Part shown: piece by piece, positions 26,849-35,319 of the stretch
How positions within the stretch are numbered: the stretch's first letter is position 1
Layout: every line of letters starts with the position of its first letter
Source of the DNA: Bacteroidales bacterium
Lineage (GTDB): Bacteria; Bacteroidota; Bacteroidia; Bacteroidales; UBA932
Length of the DNA: 40,660 nt
Direction of reading: 5' to 3'
NCBI GenBank assembly: GCA_017555445.1
Contig: JAFZGK010000057.1
Location: 1 to 40,660 of the forward strand
Notes under the pieces: model-generated
Databases searched by the model: none
What the model was told of the DNA's origin: nothing
Seen by the model: only the letters and a program-made list of their open reading frames with translations
Program-made: the position numbers and the translations under genes

Positions 26849-28856
26849 CTTCTTCACAATATTTATTGATCACACTATAGGCGTCCTGGATGCCCAGCTC
26901 GCCCGCACGAGAAAGGTCAATACAGCCTTTCTCCTTGTCTTTCAAATATATAAGCACAAGGCCACGATTAAAATAAGCGTCTCCCATATATGGATAAAGC
27001 TCGATGGCCTTTGTGTAGTTTTCAATAGAATTGATATGCTCGGATGACAGGCAGTAGAGGTTTCCGAGGTTGTAATAGATGTACGGTATGTCAGGAACAA
27101 TCTCCTGTGCTGCCTTCATGTCATCTATCGCCTCGCTGTAGTCATACTGACGGGTCACCTGATCCCTTACCCTGGCACGTGTCGTACCTGTATCATCCAT
27201 AGAAAGCACCTGTACGTTGTTTTCTATCGATGAAATGAAATCAATCATCTCCGCACGAAGCACTCCCCTGTTCACATGATAGAAGCCTTCATAAAGCTGA
27301 TCGACTCCCTCTTCCTCGGATGCCTCTTCTATTGCCTGAGTGTAATAGTTGAGAGACGAGTTGAAAAGCTTGGATGAATTCTCATAAAGAGCCCTCATGA
27401 AAAGGTCGTCTGCTGAAGGATCAGGAGATGACCAGGCTGCCTTCTCCACATCCATAAGAGCCTCTTCACTCAAGGCCACTTCGTGATTAAGGACAGATAT
27501 GCCGACAGGCATCATTGCTTCGAACCTGTCTATCAAGGCATTCTCATACCTGCGTGAAAGAGCATAGTTGGCATTTGTCTTCTCTCCGGTCAGGACGAAC
27601 TTGTAAAGCGGACGGAGCCTGATGTCGATATCCCTGTGCTGAAGAAGCTCGTCATCGAAATCCTTCTGAGCGAATTCCGCATCGAAAGTAAGCAGAGAAC
27701 TGTATTTCTTTGTCGTATCTGCGAATGAACCGGCATCCGTGATATTCTTCTCCCGGTACTCGCGCACTTTCTGCTGAGCTATATCGTAGTCCTTCTTCGA
27801 ATCCTTCTGATTACCCAGCAGGTTCTTGACATATGCCCTGTTCATATACGCCTTTGCGAAGTCAGGATAAAGTTCGATTGCCTTATCGTAATCCTCCAAG
27901 GCATTGCGGTACATGCCGAGTTCTATGAATACAGATGCCCTGTTGAAATATGCGAGCACGTTTTCAGGATTGATGTTCAGGACTCTGTCCAAGTCTGCGA
28001 GAGCATCCTCATACGCACCCAGCTGAGCGCTGATCAAGGCTCTGTTGTACAAGGTCAGGGCATTGCCGGGTTCGTCACGAAGCACCCTGTTCAGGTCAGC
28101 CATCGCCTCATTGTACATCATCTGCTCATAGTACATCACCGCTCTGTTGAAATACGCAAGGGTGTTGGTCGAATCAAGCTCGATTGCCTTGTCCATGTCA
28201 GCGATAGCGTTCTCATAATCACCCTGCGTAGCATATAGACGGCCTCTGCGGACATAACCTTCCGGGTCGAAACGGTCAAGCTTGATAGCCTTGTTATAGT
28301 CTTCGTATGCTTTGAGCGTATCACCGAGGAAAAGATGCGTAGCTCCTCTGTTGAGAAAAGCTGACGGGTCCTTCGGCTCCTTTCTGATATACTTGTCAAA
28401 GTCCTTGACAGCCTTGTCGAACTGCTGCGCGAGGAAGTAGGTCACTCCACGGCTGAAATACAGACCCATATTGCCTGGACGGAGGTCAATGGCATGCTGC
28501 AGGTCATCCAAAGCAGCCTCGTAGTCACCGAAACGGCTGCTGGTGATGCCCCTGTAATGATATCCGTTGGTGAATACAGGATTTATCCTTACGGATCTGT
28601 CGAAGTCGTTCTTCGCGCCGCGGATGTCACCGAGATTGTATTTCGCAATACCTCTGAAGAAATAGTTCCAGTAGTCGGCTGTATCGAGACGGGCAAGGAT
28701 GTTGAAATTCTCTATGGCAGTGGAATACCTGCCCTCTGACAGGGCCTGACGGCCTCTCATATAGAAGACATCCTTGTCGTACTGTGCATAAAGTCCCTGC
28801 ACTCCCGCTCCCAGAAGCAGAACCACAGCTAAAATCAGTTTCAAGGCTTTATGCAT
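26841..28856 (-). CDS. Secreted TPR-repeat protein
   Basis: A 671-residue exported scaffold. The signal peptide is MHKALKLILAVVLLLGAGVQGLYAQ. At least ten tetratricopeptide repeats follow (about 30-380), with units such as AYFNRAVMYYEQMMYNEAMADLNRVL; a non-TPR region (about 380-600) is followed by two more C-terminal repeats with IYYNLGNLYCLSSEHINSIENY. TPRs mediate protein-protein contacts; in Bacteroidetes such proteins sit in the periplasm or envelope. It leads an operon with HAD and MBL-fold genes, whose joint role is not evident. The divergent promoter region is shared with an M28-fold gene. Confidence 0.9.
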   Translation of the reverse strand: MHKALKLILAVVLLLGAGVQGLYAQYDKDVFYMRGRQALSEGRYSTAIENFNILARLDTADYWNYFFRGIAKYNLGDIRGAKNDFDRSVRINPVFTNGYHYRGITSSRFGDYEAALDDLQHAIDLRPGNMGLYFSRGVTYFLAQQFDKAVKDFDKYIRKEPKDPSAFLNRGATHLFLGDTLKAYEDYNKAIKLDRFDPEGYVRRGRLYATQGDYENAIADMDKAIELDSTNTLAYFNRAVMYYEQMMYNEAMADLNRVLRDEPGNALTLYNRALISAQLGAYEDALADLDRVLNINPENVLAYFNRASVFIELGMYRNALEDYDKAIELYPDFAKAYMNRAYVKNLLGNQKDSKKDYDIAQQKVREYREKNITDAGSFADTTKKYSSLLTFDAEFAQKDFDDELLQHRDIDIRLRPLYKFVLTGEKTNANYALSRRYENALIDRFEAMMPVGISVLNHEVALSEEALMDVEKAAWSSPDPSADDLFMRALYENSSKLFNSSLNYYTQAIEEASEEEGVDQLYEGFYHVNRGVLRAEMIDFISSIENNVQVLSMDDTGTTRARVRDQVTRQYDYSEAIDDMKAAQEIVPDIPYIYYNLGNLYCLSSEHINSIENYTKAIELYPYMGDAYFNRGLVLIYLKDKEKGCIDLSRAGELGIQDAYSVINKYCEEDE

Positions 28857-28875
28857 ATTTATTTCCTGTTATGAG

Positions 28876-28893
28876 TAATTTTGTCTATTTTTG
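28876..28893 (+). promoter_or_regulatory. Two tandem -7 boxes for the M28-fold gene
   Basis: TAATTTTG (28876-28883) and TATTTTTG (28886-28893), ten bases apart, both match TAnnTTTG. Either would give a transcript containing the ATGs at 28943 and 28970. Confidence 0.6.
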
Positions 28894-28915
28894 GCCTCCG
28901 TTTTTCGAAGCCAAA
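28890..28915. promoter_or_regulatory. Candidate operator in the TPR/M28 divergent promoter
   Basis: TTTGGC (28890-28895) and GCCAAA (28910-28915) form a perfect 6-bp inverted repeat with a 14-base spacer. It overlaps the second plus-strand -7 box and the expected minus-strand transcript start. A bound dimer could control both genes; no regulator is suggested by the sequence. Confidence 0.35.
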
Positions 28916-28918
28916 CGA

Positions 28919-28926
28919 CAAAGATA
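28919..28926 (-). promoter_or_regulatory. Promoter -7 box of the TPR-HAD-MBL operon
   Basis: Minus-strand TATCTTTG, a perfect TAnnTTTG match, 63 bases before the TPR start codon. Confidence 0.7.
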
Positions 28927-28969
28927 CACATTTATTGCGCCCATGCAGATAAAAAGAAGAAAAAAATCT

Positions 28970-29965
28970 ATGAAATCAGTCATGATCAGCATCATGGCTT
29001 TCTTTGTATGCATGGTGTCGTATGCTCAGGAGGGCAGCATAGCGCAACATTCTGCAGCAAAGAACCTTATATGGGAAAAGAAGCTCGAAAGACACGTCAC
29101 ATTCCTCTCCGACACCATATGTCAGGGACGCGGCACAGGCTCGAGAGCCAGCAAGGAGGCTGCATTCTGGATCGAGAGGGAGTTCAGAAAGACAGGACTG
29201 CTCAAGATCGACAGTACATACACGAAGCATTTCTTTGCCGGTCACGGACATATAGGTCACAACATCATAGGCATGCTTCCGGGTTCTCTCAAGACCCCGC
29301 GTGACAGATATGTCATCGTAGGTGCTCATTATGACCATCTCGGAATGCTGGACGGAAGAATCTATCCAGGAGCTGACGCCAACGCATCCGGTGTGACTGC
29401 AATGCTCAGCCTGGCGCAGATGTTCTCCAGCATGAGGACGCTCGGAAAAGGCTATGAGAGCAACATCATATTCGTTGCATTTGATGCAAAGGAGCTGAGC
29501 ATGGCCGGCTCCCAGGCACTATGGCGTATGATAAAGGACGGAGAACTGCATGACCCGGTTACCGGAGCGGTCATCACTCCCGAAAAGATTTCTCTCATGG
29601 TCAATATCGACCAGGTAGGAAGCACCCTCGCTCCCCTGCACAAGCACAGACCGGACTACCTGATCATGCTCGGAACACATTCGCTCAAGCGCCCTGACCA
29701 GGATCTGCTCGAATACTGCAACAGGAACTACGGACTGTACATGGACATAGCTCTGGATTATTATGGCAGCAAGAACTTCACAGAGGTGTTCTACACGCTT
29801 TCAGACCAGAAGGTGTTCGTCCAGAACAAGATTCCTGCAGTACTCTTCACATCGGGAATCACGATGAACACGAACAAAATGTGGGACACAGTCGAGAACC
29901 TTGATATGGAAGTGCTTAAAAAGAGGATTTATCTCATCTATCACTGGCTTGACCATATGTTATAA
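28970..29965 (+). CDS. Secreted M28-fold protein with altered active site
   Basis: A 331-residue exported member of the M28 zinc aminopeptidase fold. The signal peptide is MKSVMISIMAFFVCMVSYAQ; an ATG at 28943 would add a basic N-terminus, and the long frame from 28784 is unlikely. Compared with Vibrio aminopeptidase, metal ligands His120 (GAHYDHLG), Asp136 (GADANASG), Glu175 and Asp214 (VNIDQVG) are kept. The general-base Glu of the GEE/AEE motif is Lys174 (FDAKELSMAGS), and the last His ligand is Asn302 (TNKMWDT). It may therefore be inactive as a peptidase or use another chemistry. It is divergent from the TPR operon; msbA follows with its own promoter. Confidence 0.82.
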   Translation: MKSVMISIMAFFVCMVSYAQEGSIAQHSAAKNLIWEKKLERHVTFLSDTICQGRGTGSRASKEAAFWIEREFRKTGLLKIDSTYTKHFFAGHGHIGHNIIGMLPGSLKTPRDRYVIVGAHYDHLGMLDGRIYPGADANASGVTAMLSLAQMFSSMRTLGKGYESNIIFVAFDAKELSMAGSQALWRMIKDGELHDPVTGAVITPEKISLMVNIDQVGSTLAPLHKHRPDYLIMLGTHSLKRPDQDLLEYCNRNYGLYMDIALDYYGSKNFTEVFYTLSDQKVFVQNKIPAVLFTSGITMNTNKMWDTVENLDMEVLKKRIYLIYHWLDHML

Positions 29966-29980
29966 TTCCGATATTATGCT

Positions 29981-29988
29981 TATATTTG
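29981..29988 (+). promoter_or_regulatory. Promoter -7 box of the msbA-cyuA operon
   Basis: TATATTTG, a perfect TAnnTTTG match, 18 bases before the ABC transporter start codon. Confidence 0.72.
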
Positions 29989-30006
29989 CGTGATAAACAT
30001 TGACAA

Positions 30007-31836
30007 ATGAAAGCATTCTGGAAAGTCCTAAAGCGATTTGCCGCACCATATAAGAAATACCTAGTAGGATCGGTTGCGCTCAACCTTCTGTCCGCCGTAT
30101 TCAACATATTCTCATTCTCCCTTCTCATACCTATCCTGAACATCCTGTTCGAGATGGATACGAACGTCTATGAGTTCATGCCATGGAACGGTCTTCCAAG
30201 CAAGGAGCAGCTCATGAACAACCTCTATTACGGAGTGGGCAGACTGATAGACATCTGGGGCGGATCCACCACGCTTCTCATCCTCGGCTGCGTCTTCGGC
30301 CTCATGACCCTGCTTAAGACTTCATGCTATTTTGCATCTTCGGCAGTCATGGTACCTCTCAGGACAGGCATCGTCCGCGACATCAGGACAATGGTCTACA
30401 ACAAGCTTCTAAGTCTCCCTATGGGATTCTTCTCGAAGCAGAAGAAGGGTGACATCATCGCAAGAATGAGCGGCGACGTGAATGAGGTCGAATATTCTAT
30501 CGTCAGCTCTCTGGACATGCTGATCAAGAATCCTATCCTCATCATCTGTTATTTTGCCGCACTCATATATTTCAGCTGGGAGCTCACCCTGTTCACAGTC
30601 ACAGTAGTCCCTCTCATGGCATGGGGCATGAGCGCGATAGGCAAGAAGCTCAAGAGAAAGTCGCTTGAGGCTCAGGAGAAATGGAGCGAGACAATGGCGC
30701 AGCTTGACGAGACACTCGGCGGACTTCGCGTCATCAAGGCCTTCATTGCAGAGGACAAGATGAAGGAAAGATTCACGACTACAGCCAACCAGTACCGCAG
30801 GGCTTCTGCGAAAGTCGCTGTACGCCAGGCATCTGCGCATCCTGTAAGTGAATTCCTCGGATCAGTTATGATCATGATCGTCCTCTGGTTCGGAGGCACG
30901 CTCATCCTTCGTGAGAACGCGCCGATCGACGCACCGACATTCATCTACTACATGGTAATCCTCTACAGCGTTCTCGGTCCTCTCAAGGAGTTCTCAAAGG
31001 CAAGCTACAACATCCCTAAGGGTCTTGCGTCAATCGAGCGTATCGACGTGATTATGAACGCAGTGAACGACATCAAGGAAATTCCTGACGCCAAGTCACC
31101 GGAGGGATTCGAGGACAGCATCAGATTCAATAACGTATGCTTCAGTTATGAGGAGGGCAAGGAAGTCCTTCATGACATCGACCTTACCATACCTAAGGGC
31201 AAGACGGTGGCTCTGGTCGGTCAGTCCGGATCAGGTAAATCGACTCTTGCAGACCTTATCCCACGTTACTACGACGCGTGCAGCGGCTCGATCACACTTG
31301 ACGGAACTGATATCCGCGACCTCAAGATAAAGGGACTCAGAAGCCTTATCGGAAACGTAAACCAGGAGGCTATCCTCTTTAATGACACTATTTTCAACAA
31401 TATAGCCTTCGGGGTGGAGGATGCCACAATGGAGCAGGTGGTGGCTGCTGCAAAGATCGCCAACGCCCACGACTTCATCATGGAGAAGGAGGAAGGTTAT
31501 CAGACAAACATCGGAGACAGAGGCGGCAAGCTTTCAGGCGGACAGCGACAGAGAATAAGCATCGCACGCGCCATACTCAAGAATCCTGCAATCCTCATTC
31601 TCGACGAGGCCACTTCAGCTCTTGATACGGAATCAGAGAAGCTCGTACAGGAGGCACTTGACAGACTTACCTCATCAAGGACAACCATAGTGATAGCCCA
31701 CAGACTTTCTACCATCAGAAATGCCGACGAGATCTGCGTGCTTCACGAAGGAAGGATTGTAGAGAGGGGTCGTCATGACGAGCTGATCGCTCTCAACGGA
31801 TATTACAGGAAACTTCATGACATGCAGACGTTATAA
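30007..31836 (+). CDS. MsbA-type ABC exporter (fused membrane and ATPase domains)
   Basis: A 609-residue half-transporter. Six membrane helices fall in residues about 15-330. The ATPase domain has Walker A GQSGSGKS (about 403-410), the signature LSGGQRQRIS, Walker B ILILDEATSALD and the switch His in VIAHRLSTI. It would work as a homodimer. In Bacteroidales this family is usually annotated as the lipid A/phospholipid flippase MsbA, but multidrug exporters look alike, and the substrate is not proven by sequence. It heads a run with VanZ-like, amidase and CyuA-like genes. Confidence 0.9.
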   Translation: MKAFWKVLKRFAAPYKKYLVGSVALNLLSAVFNIFSFSLLIPILNILFEMDTNVYEFMPWNGLPSKEQLMNNLYYGVGRLIDIWGGSTTLLILGCVFGLMTLLKTSCYFASSAVMVPLRTGIVRDIRTMVYNKLLSLPMGFFSKQKKGDIIARMSGDVNEVEYSIVSSLDMLIKNPILIICYFAALIYFSWELTLFTVTVVPLMAWGMSAIGKKLKRKSLEAQEKWSETMAQLDETLGGLRVIKAFIAEDKMKERFTTTANQYRRASAKVAVRQASAHPVSEFLGSVMIMIVLWFGGTLILRENAPIDAPTFIYYMVILYSVLGPLKEFSKASYNIPKGLASIERIDVIMNAVNDIKEIPDAKSPEGFEDSIRFNNVCFSYEEGKEVLHDIDLTIPKGKTVALVGQSGSGKSTLADLIPRYYDACSGSITLDGTDIRDLKIKGLRSLIGNVNQEAILFNDTIFNNIAFGVEDATMEQVVAAAKIANAHDFIMEKEEGYQTNIGDRGGKLSGGQRQRISIARAILKNPAILILDEATSALDTESEKLVQEALDRLTSSRTTIVIAHRLSTIRNADEICVLHEGRIVERGRHDELIALNGYYRKLHDMQTL

Positions 31837-31840
31837 GACG

Positions 31841-32236
31841 ATGAGGACACGCATCAAGACCATAATGACAGTGCTCTTCTGCATCTACATCGCCGCACTG
31901 GCCTTTCTATGCTTCATGAAGACTGACAGCGTACCTGACGTCCAGTTCACGCTCTTCGGCATACCGACAGACAAGCTGGTTCACTTCTGCATGTTCGCGC
32001 CATATCCGGTCCTTGCATTCCAGACATTCCATCCTTACAATGCCTCAGCATGGAGGGAGCTCATTATCATGGCGGTGCTCGCAATCCTTGGCCTTGGACT
32101 GGCATATGGCACAGAACAGATCCAGAGTCTGACAGACTACAGGTCATATGAGATTGCCGACTTTTACGCAGACTCGATAGGAATAGCTGCAGGTACAGCA
32201 GTCGTCCTTGTTCAAATCGCATTCAGAAAAAGATGA
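31841..32236 (+). CDS. VanZ-like small membrane protein
   Basis: A 131-residue protein with about four membrane helices, of the VanZ-like family (motifs DKLVHFCMFA and GTEQIQSL..YRSYEIADFYADSIGI, with the conserved Asp/Glu pattern). The ATG at 31841, 4 bases after the msbA stop, is preferred over an in-frame start at 31817 that would overlap msbA. VanZ-type proteins are linked to teicoplanin resistance in enterococci, but their general function is unclear. It overlaps the amidase by 4 bases (ATGA). Confidence 0.85.
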   Translation: MRTRIKTIMTVLFCIYIAALAFLCFMKTDSVPDVQFTLFGIPTDKLVHFCMFAPYPVLAFQTFHPYNASAWRELIIMAVLAILGLGLAYGTEQIQSLTDYRSYEIADFYADSIGIAAGTAVVLVQIAFRKR

Positions 32237-35200
32237 AAAGACTTATTATAACATACATATTCCTCATAATTTCCGCAGCTGCATGGGGACAGAGCAAGAT
32301 CGTGGAGGACTTCAAGCCGGTATGCGCCGCACTCGATACCCTTCTTCGCGAAAGGACAGAGGTCGGTCATGTGGAACCGCTCGCTCTCAAAGCCGTCATG
32401 AAGCGCGGAAGCACACTGGATTTCTATTTCACCCGTACTCTCGGAGACTATCCATGGTACAAGGGTGATCCTCAATGGTTCAAGAACACACTCAAGGACC
32501 TTTTTCCAGAAGGTTATGAAAAGCAGAAGTTAGGACAGATCTATTGCGACAGGGTGTCTCTGGACAAGTTCGTGACCCCACGTATCGGGAATGACGGATC
32601 TCCATCCGAGTCGCGACATAGGGTGAAGGAACCATCAGACAAGAGGGGTATGGTATATGAGCTTGGTAGCGACAGATATGACAAAGGATTGAGCGGCAGA
32701 CATATAGTCCTCTGGCATAGCCACGGAAGATATTTCGAGCAGGGGCTCGACAGATGGGAATGGCAGAGAGCGACCCTCTTCCAGACAGTAGAAGACATGT
32801 ACACCCAGAGCTACGTCCTCCCCTACCTTGCACCTATGCTTGAAAATGCAGGAGCATACATTCTCATGCCTCGTGAAAGGGACATTCAGAAAAATGAGGT
32901 AGTGGTCGACAATGACAGCAGCTGGATCACAGAGGGACCTGTAGACCTTGGAGGCGGTCTCCGCGGACGTGGCGATCATATGGAAGGAGGAAACTGGAAG
33001 GATGCAGGTACAGGTTTCGCAGATCTTCAGCAGACATATACAGGAGTGGAGAATCCGTTCACAATGGGAACAGCCAGGATGGCAGAGACCGTTGCGACAT
33101 TCGCAAAATCCGGCATTGCTTCCACTGAATGGATACCAGAGATTCCTTCACGAGGAGAATATGCGGTATATGTCTCGTACAAGAGTCTTCCAAACAGCTC
33201 ATCTGCAGCATGTTATACAGTGAACCACCTTGGCGGAAGCACCCGCTTCATCGTGAACCAGAAGATGGGAGGTGGCACATGGATATATCTCGGCACATTC
33301 GAATTTGGTGAAGGCACTGAAGGCTCGGTCACACTTGACAACAGGACACCCGAAGGATATAAGTTCACTGCAGGCAATGTCGTGACAGCAGATGCCGTAC
33401 GCTTCGGAGGAGGAATGGGCAACATAGCACGCAAGGTATGGACAGCACCTGAAGATTCAGTATCAGTAGTTTCTGAGGCATCAGTCTCAGGATATGCACG
33501 CTCTGCGGAAGGTGCGCGTTACTGGCTCCAGTGGGCAGGAGCTGATTCCACAATCTTCAGCCAGAATGAAGACAAGGACGACTACAAGGATGACTATATG
33601 TCACGTGGAGACTGGGTCGAATGGATAAGCCGCGGTTCCCGCATGAATCCTTCCACAAAGGGAGGTCTGAAGATTCCTGTAGACCTCACCCTCGGATTCC
33701 ACTCGGACGCAGGTGTGACTCCTGGCGACTCCATTGTCGGAACGCTGGCCATCTACACCTCACTTTCCGAGAACAAGAGAGTCCTTCCGAACGGGGAAAG
33801 CAGAACAACATCACGTGATTTCGCTGACATGGTCCAGAGCCAGATAGTCAACGATATACAGGTCCAGTTCGATTCCCTCTGGAGCAGACGTTCCGTATGG
33901 GACAGAAGCTATCGCGAATCCCGCACTCCTTCATCTCCTTCCATGCTCCTTGAACTGCTCTCGCATCAGAATTTCGCAGACATGAAATACGGTCTCGATC
34001 CTTCATTCCGTTTCGCTGCATCACGTGCTGTATACAAAGGAATGCTGAAATATCTGAGCAGCAGATACGGAACGCCTTACATGGTGCAGCCTCTTCCTGT
34101 AGAGTCTGTCGGTGTTGCCTTCAGCCCTGATGGAACCAAGGCAATAATCAGCTGGAAGCCTGCAACAGACCCTCTTGAACCTACTGCAGACCCGTCAGGA
34201 TATTTGCTTCACACGAGAGTGAACGACGGTGGTTTTGACCGAGGCATGAAGATTAAGGATATCAAGCGTAATGGAGACAGACTATCAACAGAAGTACTGA
34301 TACATCCGGGACATGTCTACAGCTTCAGAATCTCGGCATATAATGACGGCGGCCGCAGCTTTGAATCAGAAACCGTCAGCATCGGCCGTCCTGCAGAAGG
34401 AGGTCTTGACAGGAAAGTACTGGTCGTAAACAACTTCGACAGAGTCAGCGCTCCTGCCTTCGTTGACACACCTGCCTATGCAGGCTTCAACAACAGGATC
34501 GACAGCGGAGTGCCTTACATAGAGGACATTGCATATATCGGAGACATGTACCAGTTCAACCGCGGACTTGAATGGCTGGATGATGACAATCCCGGATTCG
34601 GAGCATCAGACATGGATCGCGCCGGCGAAATCATAGCAGGCAATACATTCGACTACGCATCAGTACATGGCAAGTCTATGCTCAAGGCAGGATATCCTTT
34701 CTACTCATGCAGCAACGAGACCTTCGTCCAGGATTCGACCTTCCGCTCCGGTGCATGGACAGTTGACCTAATCTGCGGAAAGCAGGTCACAACAACAGTC
34801 GGAAGCGGAATGCAGCAGAAATATACAGTATTCTCTTCTGGAATGCAGGATGCATTGAAGGCATTCACCTCCGGCGGAGGAAACGTATTAGTCAGCGGAG
34901 CCTATATCGGCACAGACATCTGGGACAGCGTCTATCCTGTGCAGGTCGACAGTGTTTTCAAAGAAAAATCCATTAAATTTGCGAGCGGAGTGCTCGGTTA
35001 TAAATGGATGAGCAACACATCGACGCGTCGTGCAGAAGTCAGAGGCGTGAGCAATGCTCTGGCATCATTCGGTAAATACAGTTTCCATAATGAGCCTAAT
35101 GAGGATGTTTACAGCGTCGAGAGCCCGGACGGAATCGTTCCGTCATCAAAAAATGGAAAGACTGTCCTGAGATATGCAGACACAGGAATTTCTGCGGGAG

Positions 35201-35319
35201 TATGCTTCGAAGGCGACGGCTACAGGACTGTATGTCTGGGCTTCCCTGTCGAGACTCTACGTGATGAACAGAATATAGATGATATAATAACCATAACCTT
35301 AGAATTTTTTGAGAAATGA
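32233..35319 (+). CDS. Exported amidase-like protein with inserted golvesin-like domain and FN3
   Basis: A 1028-residue exported protein (signal MKRLIITYIFLIISAAAWGQ). Residues about 155-215 resemble the first half of a zinc N-acetylmuramoyl-L-alanine amidase (Amidase_3): HIVLWHSHG with His162/164, then Glu187, then YILMPRERD. A golvesin-C-like beta domain (about 255-395; GEYAVYVSY, WIYLGTFEFGEG, ADAVRFGGG) interrupts it. The amidase resumes at about 480-610 with LGFHSDAG (His490) and MLLELLSHQNFAD (Glu574). A fibronectin type III-like domain (about 618-718) and a Rossmann-like C-terminal region (about 728-1028) of unknown function follow. Homologues are often annotated as xanthan lyase or golvesin-domain protein. 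Peptidoglycan cleavage is the likeliest role. It overlaps neighbours by 4 bases on both sides. Confidence 0.8.
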   Translation: MKRLIITYIFLIISAAAWGQSKIVEDFKPVCAALDTLLRERTEVGHVEPLALKAVMKRGSTLDFYFTRTLGDYPWYKGDPQWFKNTLKDLFPEGYEKQKLGQIYCDRVSLDKFVTPRIGNDGSPSESRHRVKEPSDKRGMVYELGSDRYDKGLSGRHIVLWHSHGRYFEQGLDRWEWQRATLFQTVEDMYTQSYVLPYLAPMLENAGAYILMPRERDIQKNEVVVDNDSSWITEGPVDLGGGLRGRGDHMEGGNWKDAGTGFADLQQTYTGVENPFTMGTARMAETVATFAKSGIASTEWIPEIPSRGEYAVYVSYKSLPNSSSAACYTVNHLGGSTRFIVNQKMGGGTWIYLGTFEFGEGTEGSVTLDNRTPEGYKFTAGNVVTADAVRFGGGMGNIARKVWTAPEDSVSVVSEASVSGYARSAEGARYWLQWAGADSTIFSQNEDKDDYKDDYMSRGDWVEWISRGSRMNPSTKGGLKIPVDLTLGFHSDAGVTPGDSIVGTLAIYTSLSENKRVLPNGESRTTSRDFADMVQSQIVNDIQVQFDSLWSRRSVWDRSYRESRTPSSPSMLLELLSHQNFADMKYGLDPSFRFAASRAVYKGMLKYLSSRYGTPYMVQPLPVESVGVAFSPDGTKAIISWKPATDPLEPTADPSGYLLHTRVNDGGFDRGMKIKDIKRNGDRLSTEVLIHPGHVYSFRISAYNDGGRSFESETVSIGRPAEGGLDRKVLVVNNFDRVSAPAFVDTPAYAGFNNRIDSGVPYIEDIAYIGDMYQFNRGLEWLDDDNPGFGASDMDRAGEIIAGNTFDYASVHGKSMLKAGYPFYSCSNETFVQDSTFRSGAWTVDLICGKQVTTTVGSGMQQKYTVFSSGMQDALKAFTSGGGNVLVSGAYIGTDIWDSVYPVQVDSVFKEKSIKFASGVLGYKWMSNTSTRRAEVRGVSNALASFGKYSFHNEPNEDVYSVESPDGIVPSSKNGKTVLRYADTGISAGVCFEGDGYRTVCLGFPVETLRDEQNIDDIITITLEFFEK

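Noticed and set aside
26841..28856. DNA tandem repeat or CRISPR-like array
   Set aside because: The periodicity is of degenerate codons for TPR units in one long reading frame, with no identical repeats or spacers.
28784..28969. N-terminal extension of the M28-fold protein
   Set aside because: It would overlap the divergent TPR gene and run through the promoters; the signal peptide begins at 28970 (or 28943).
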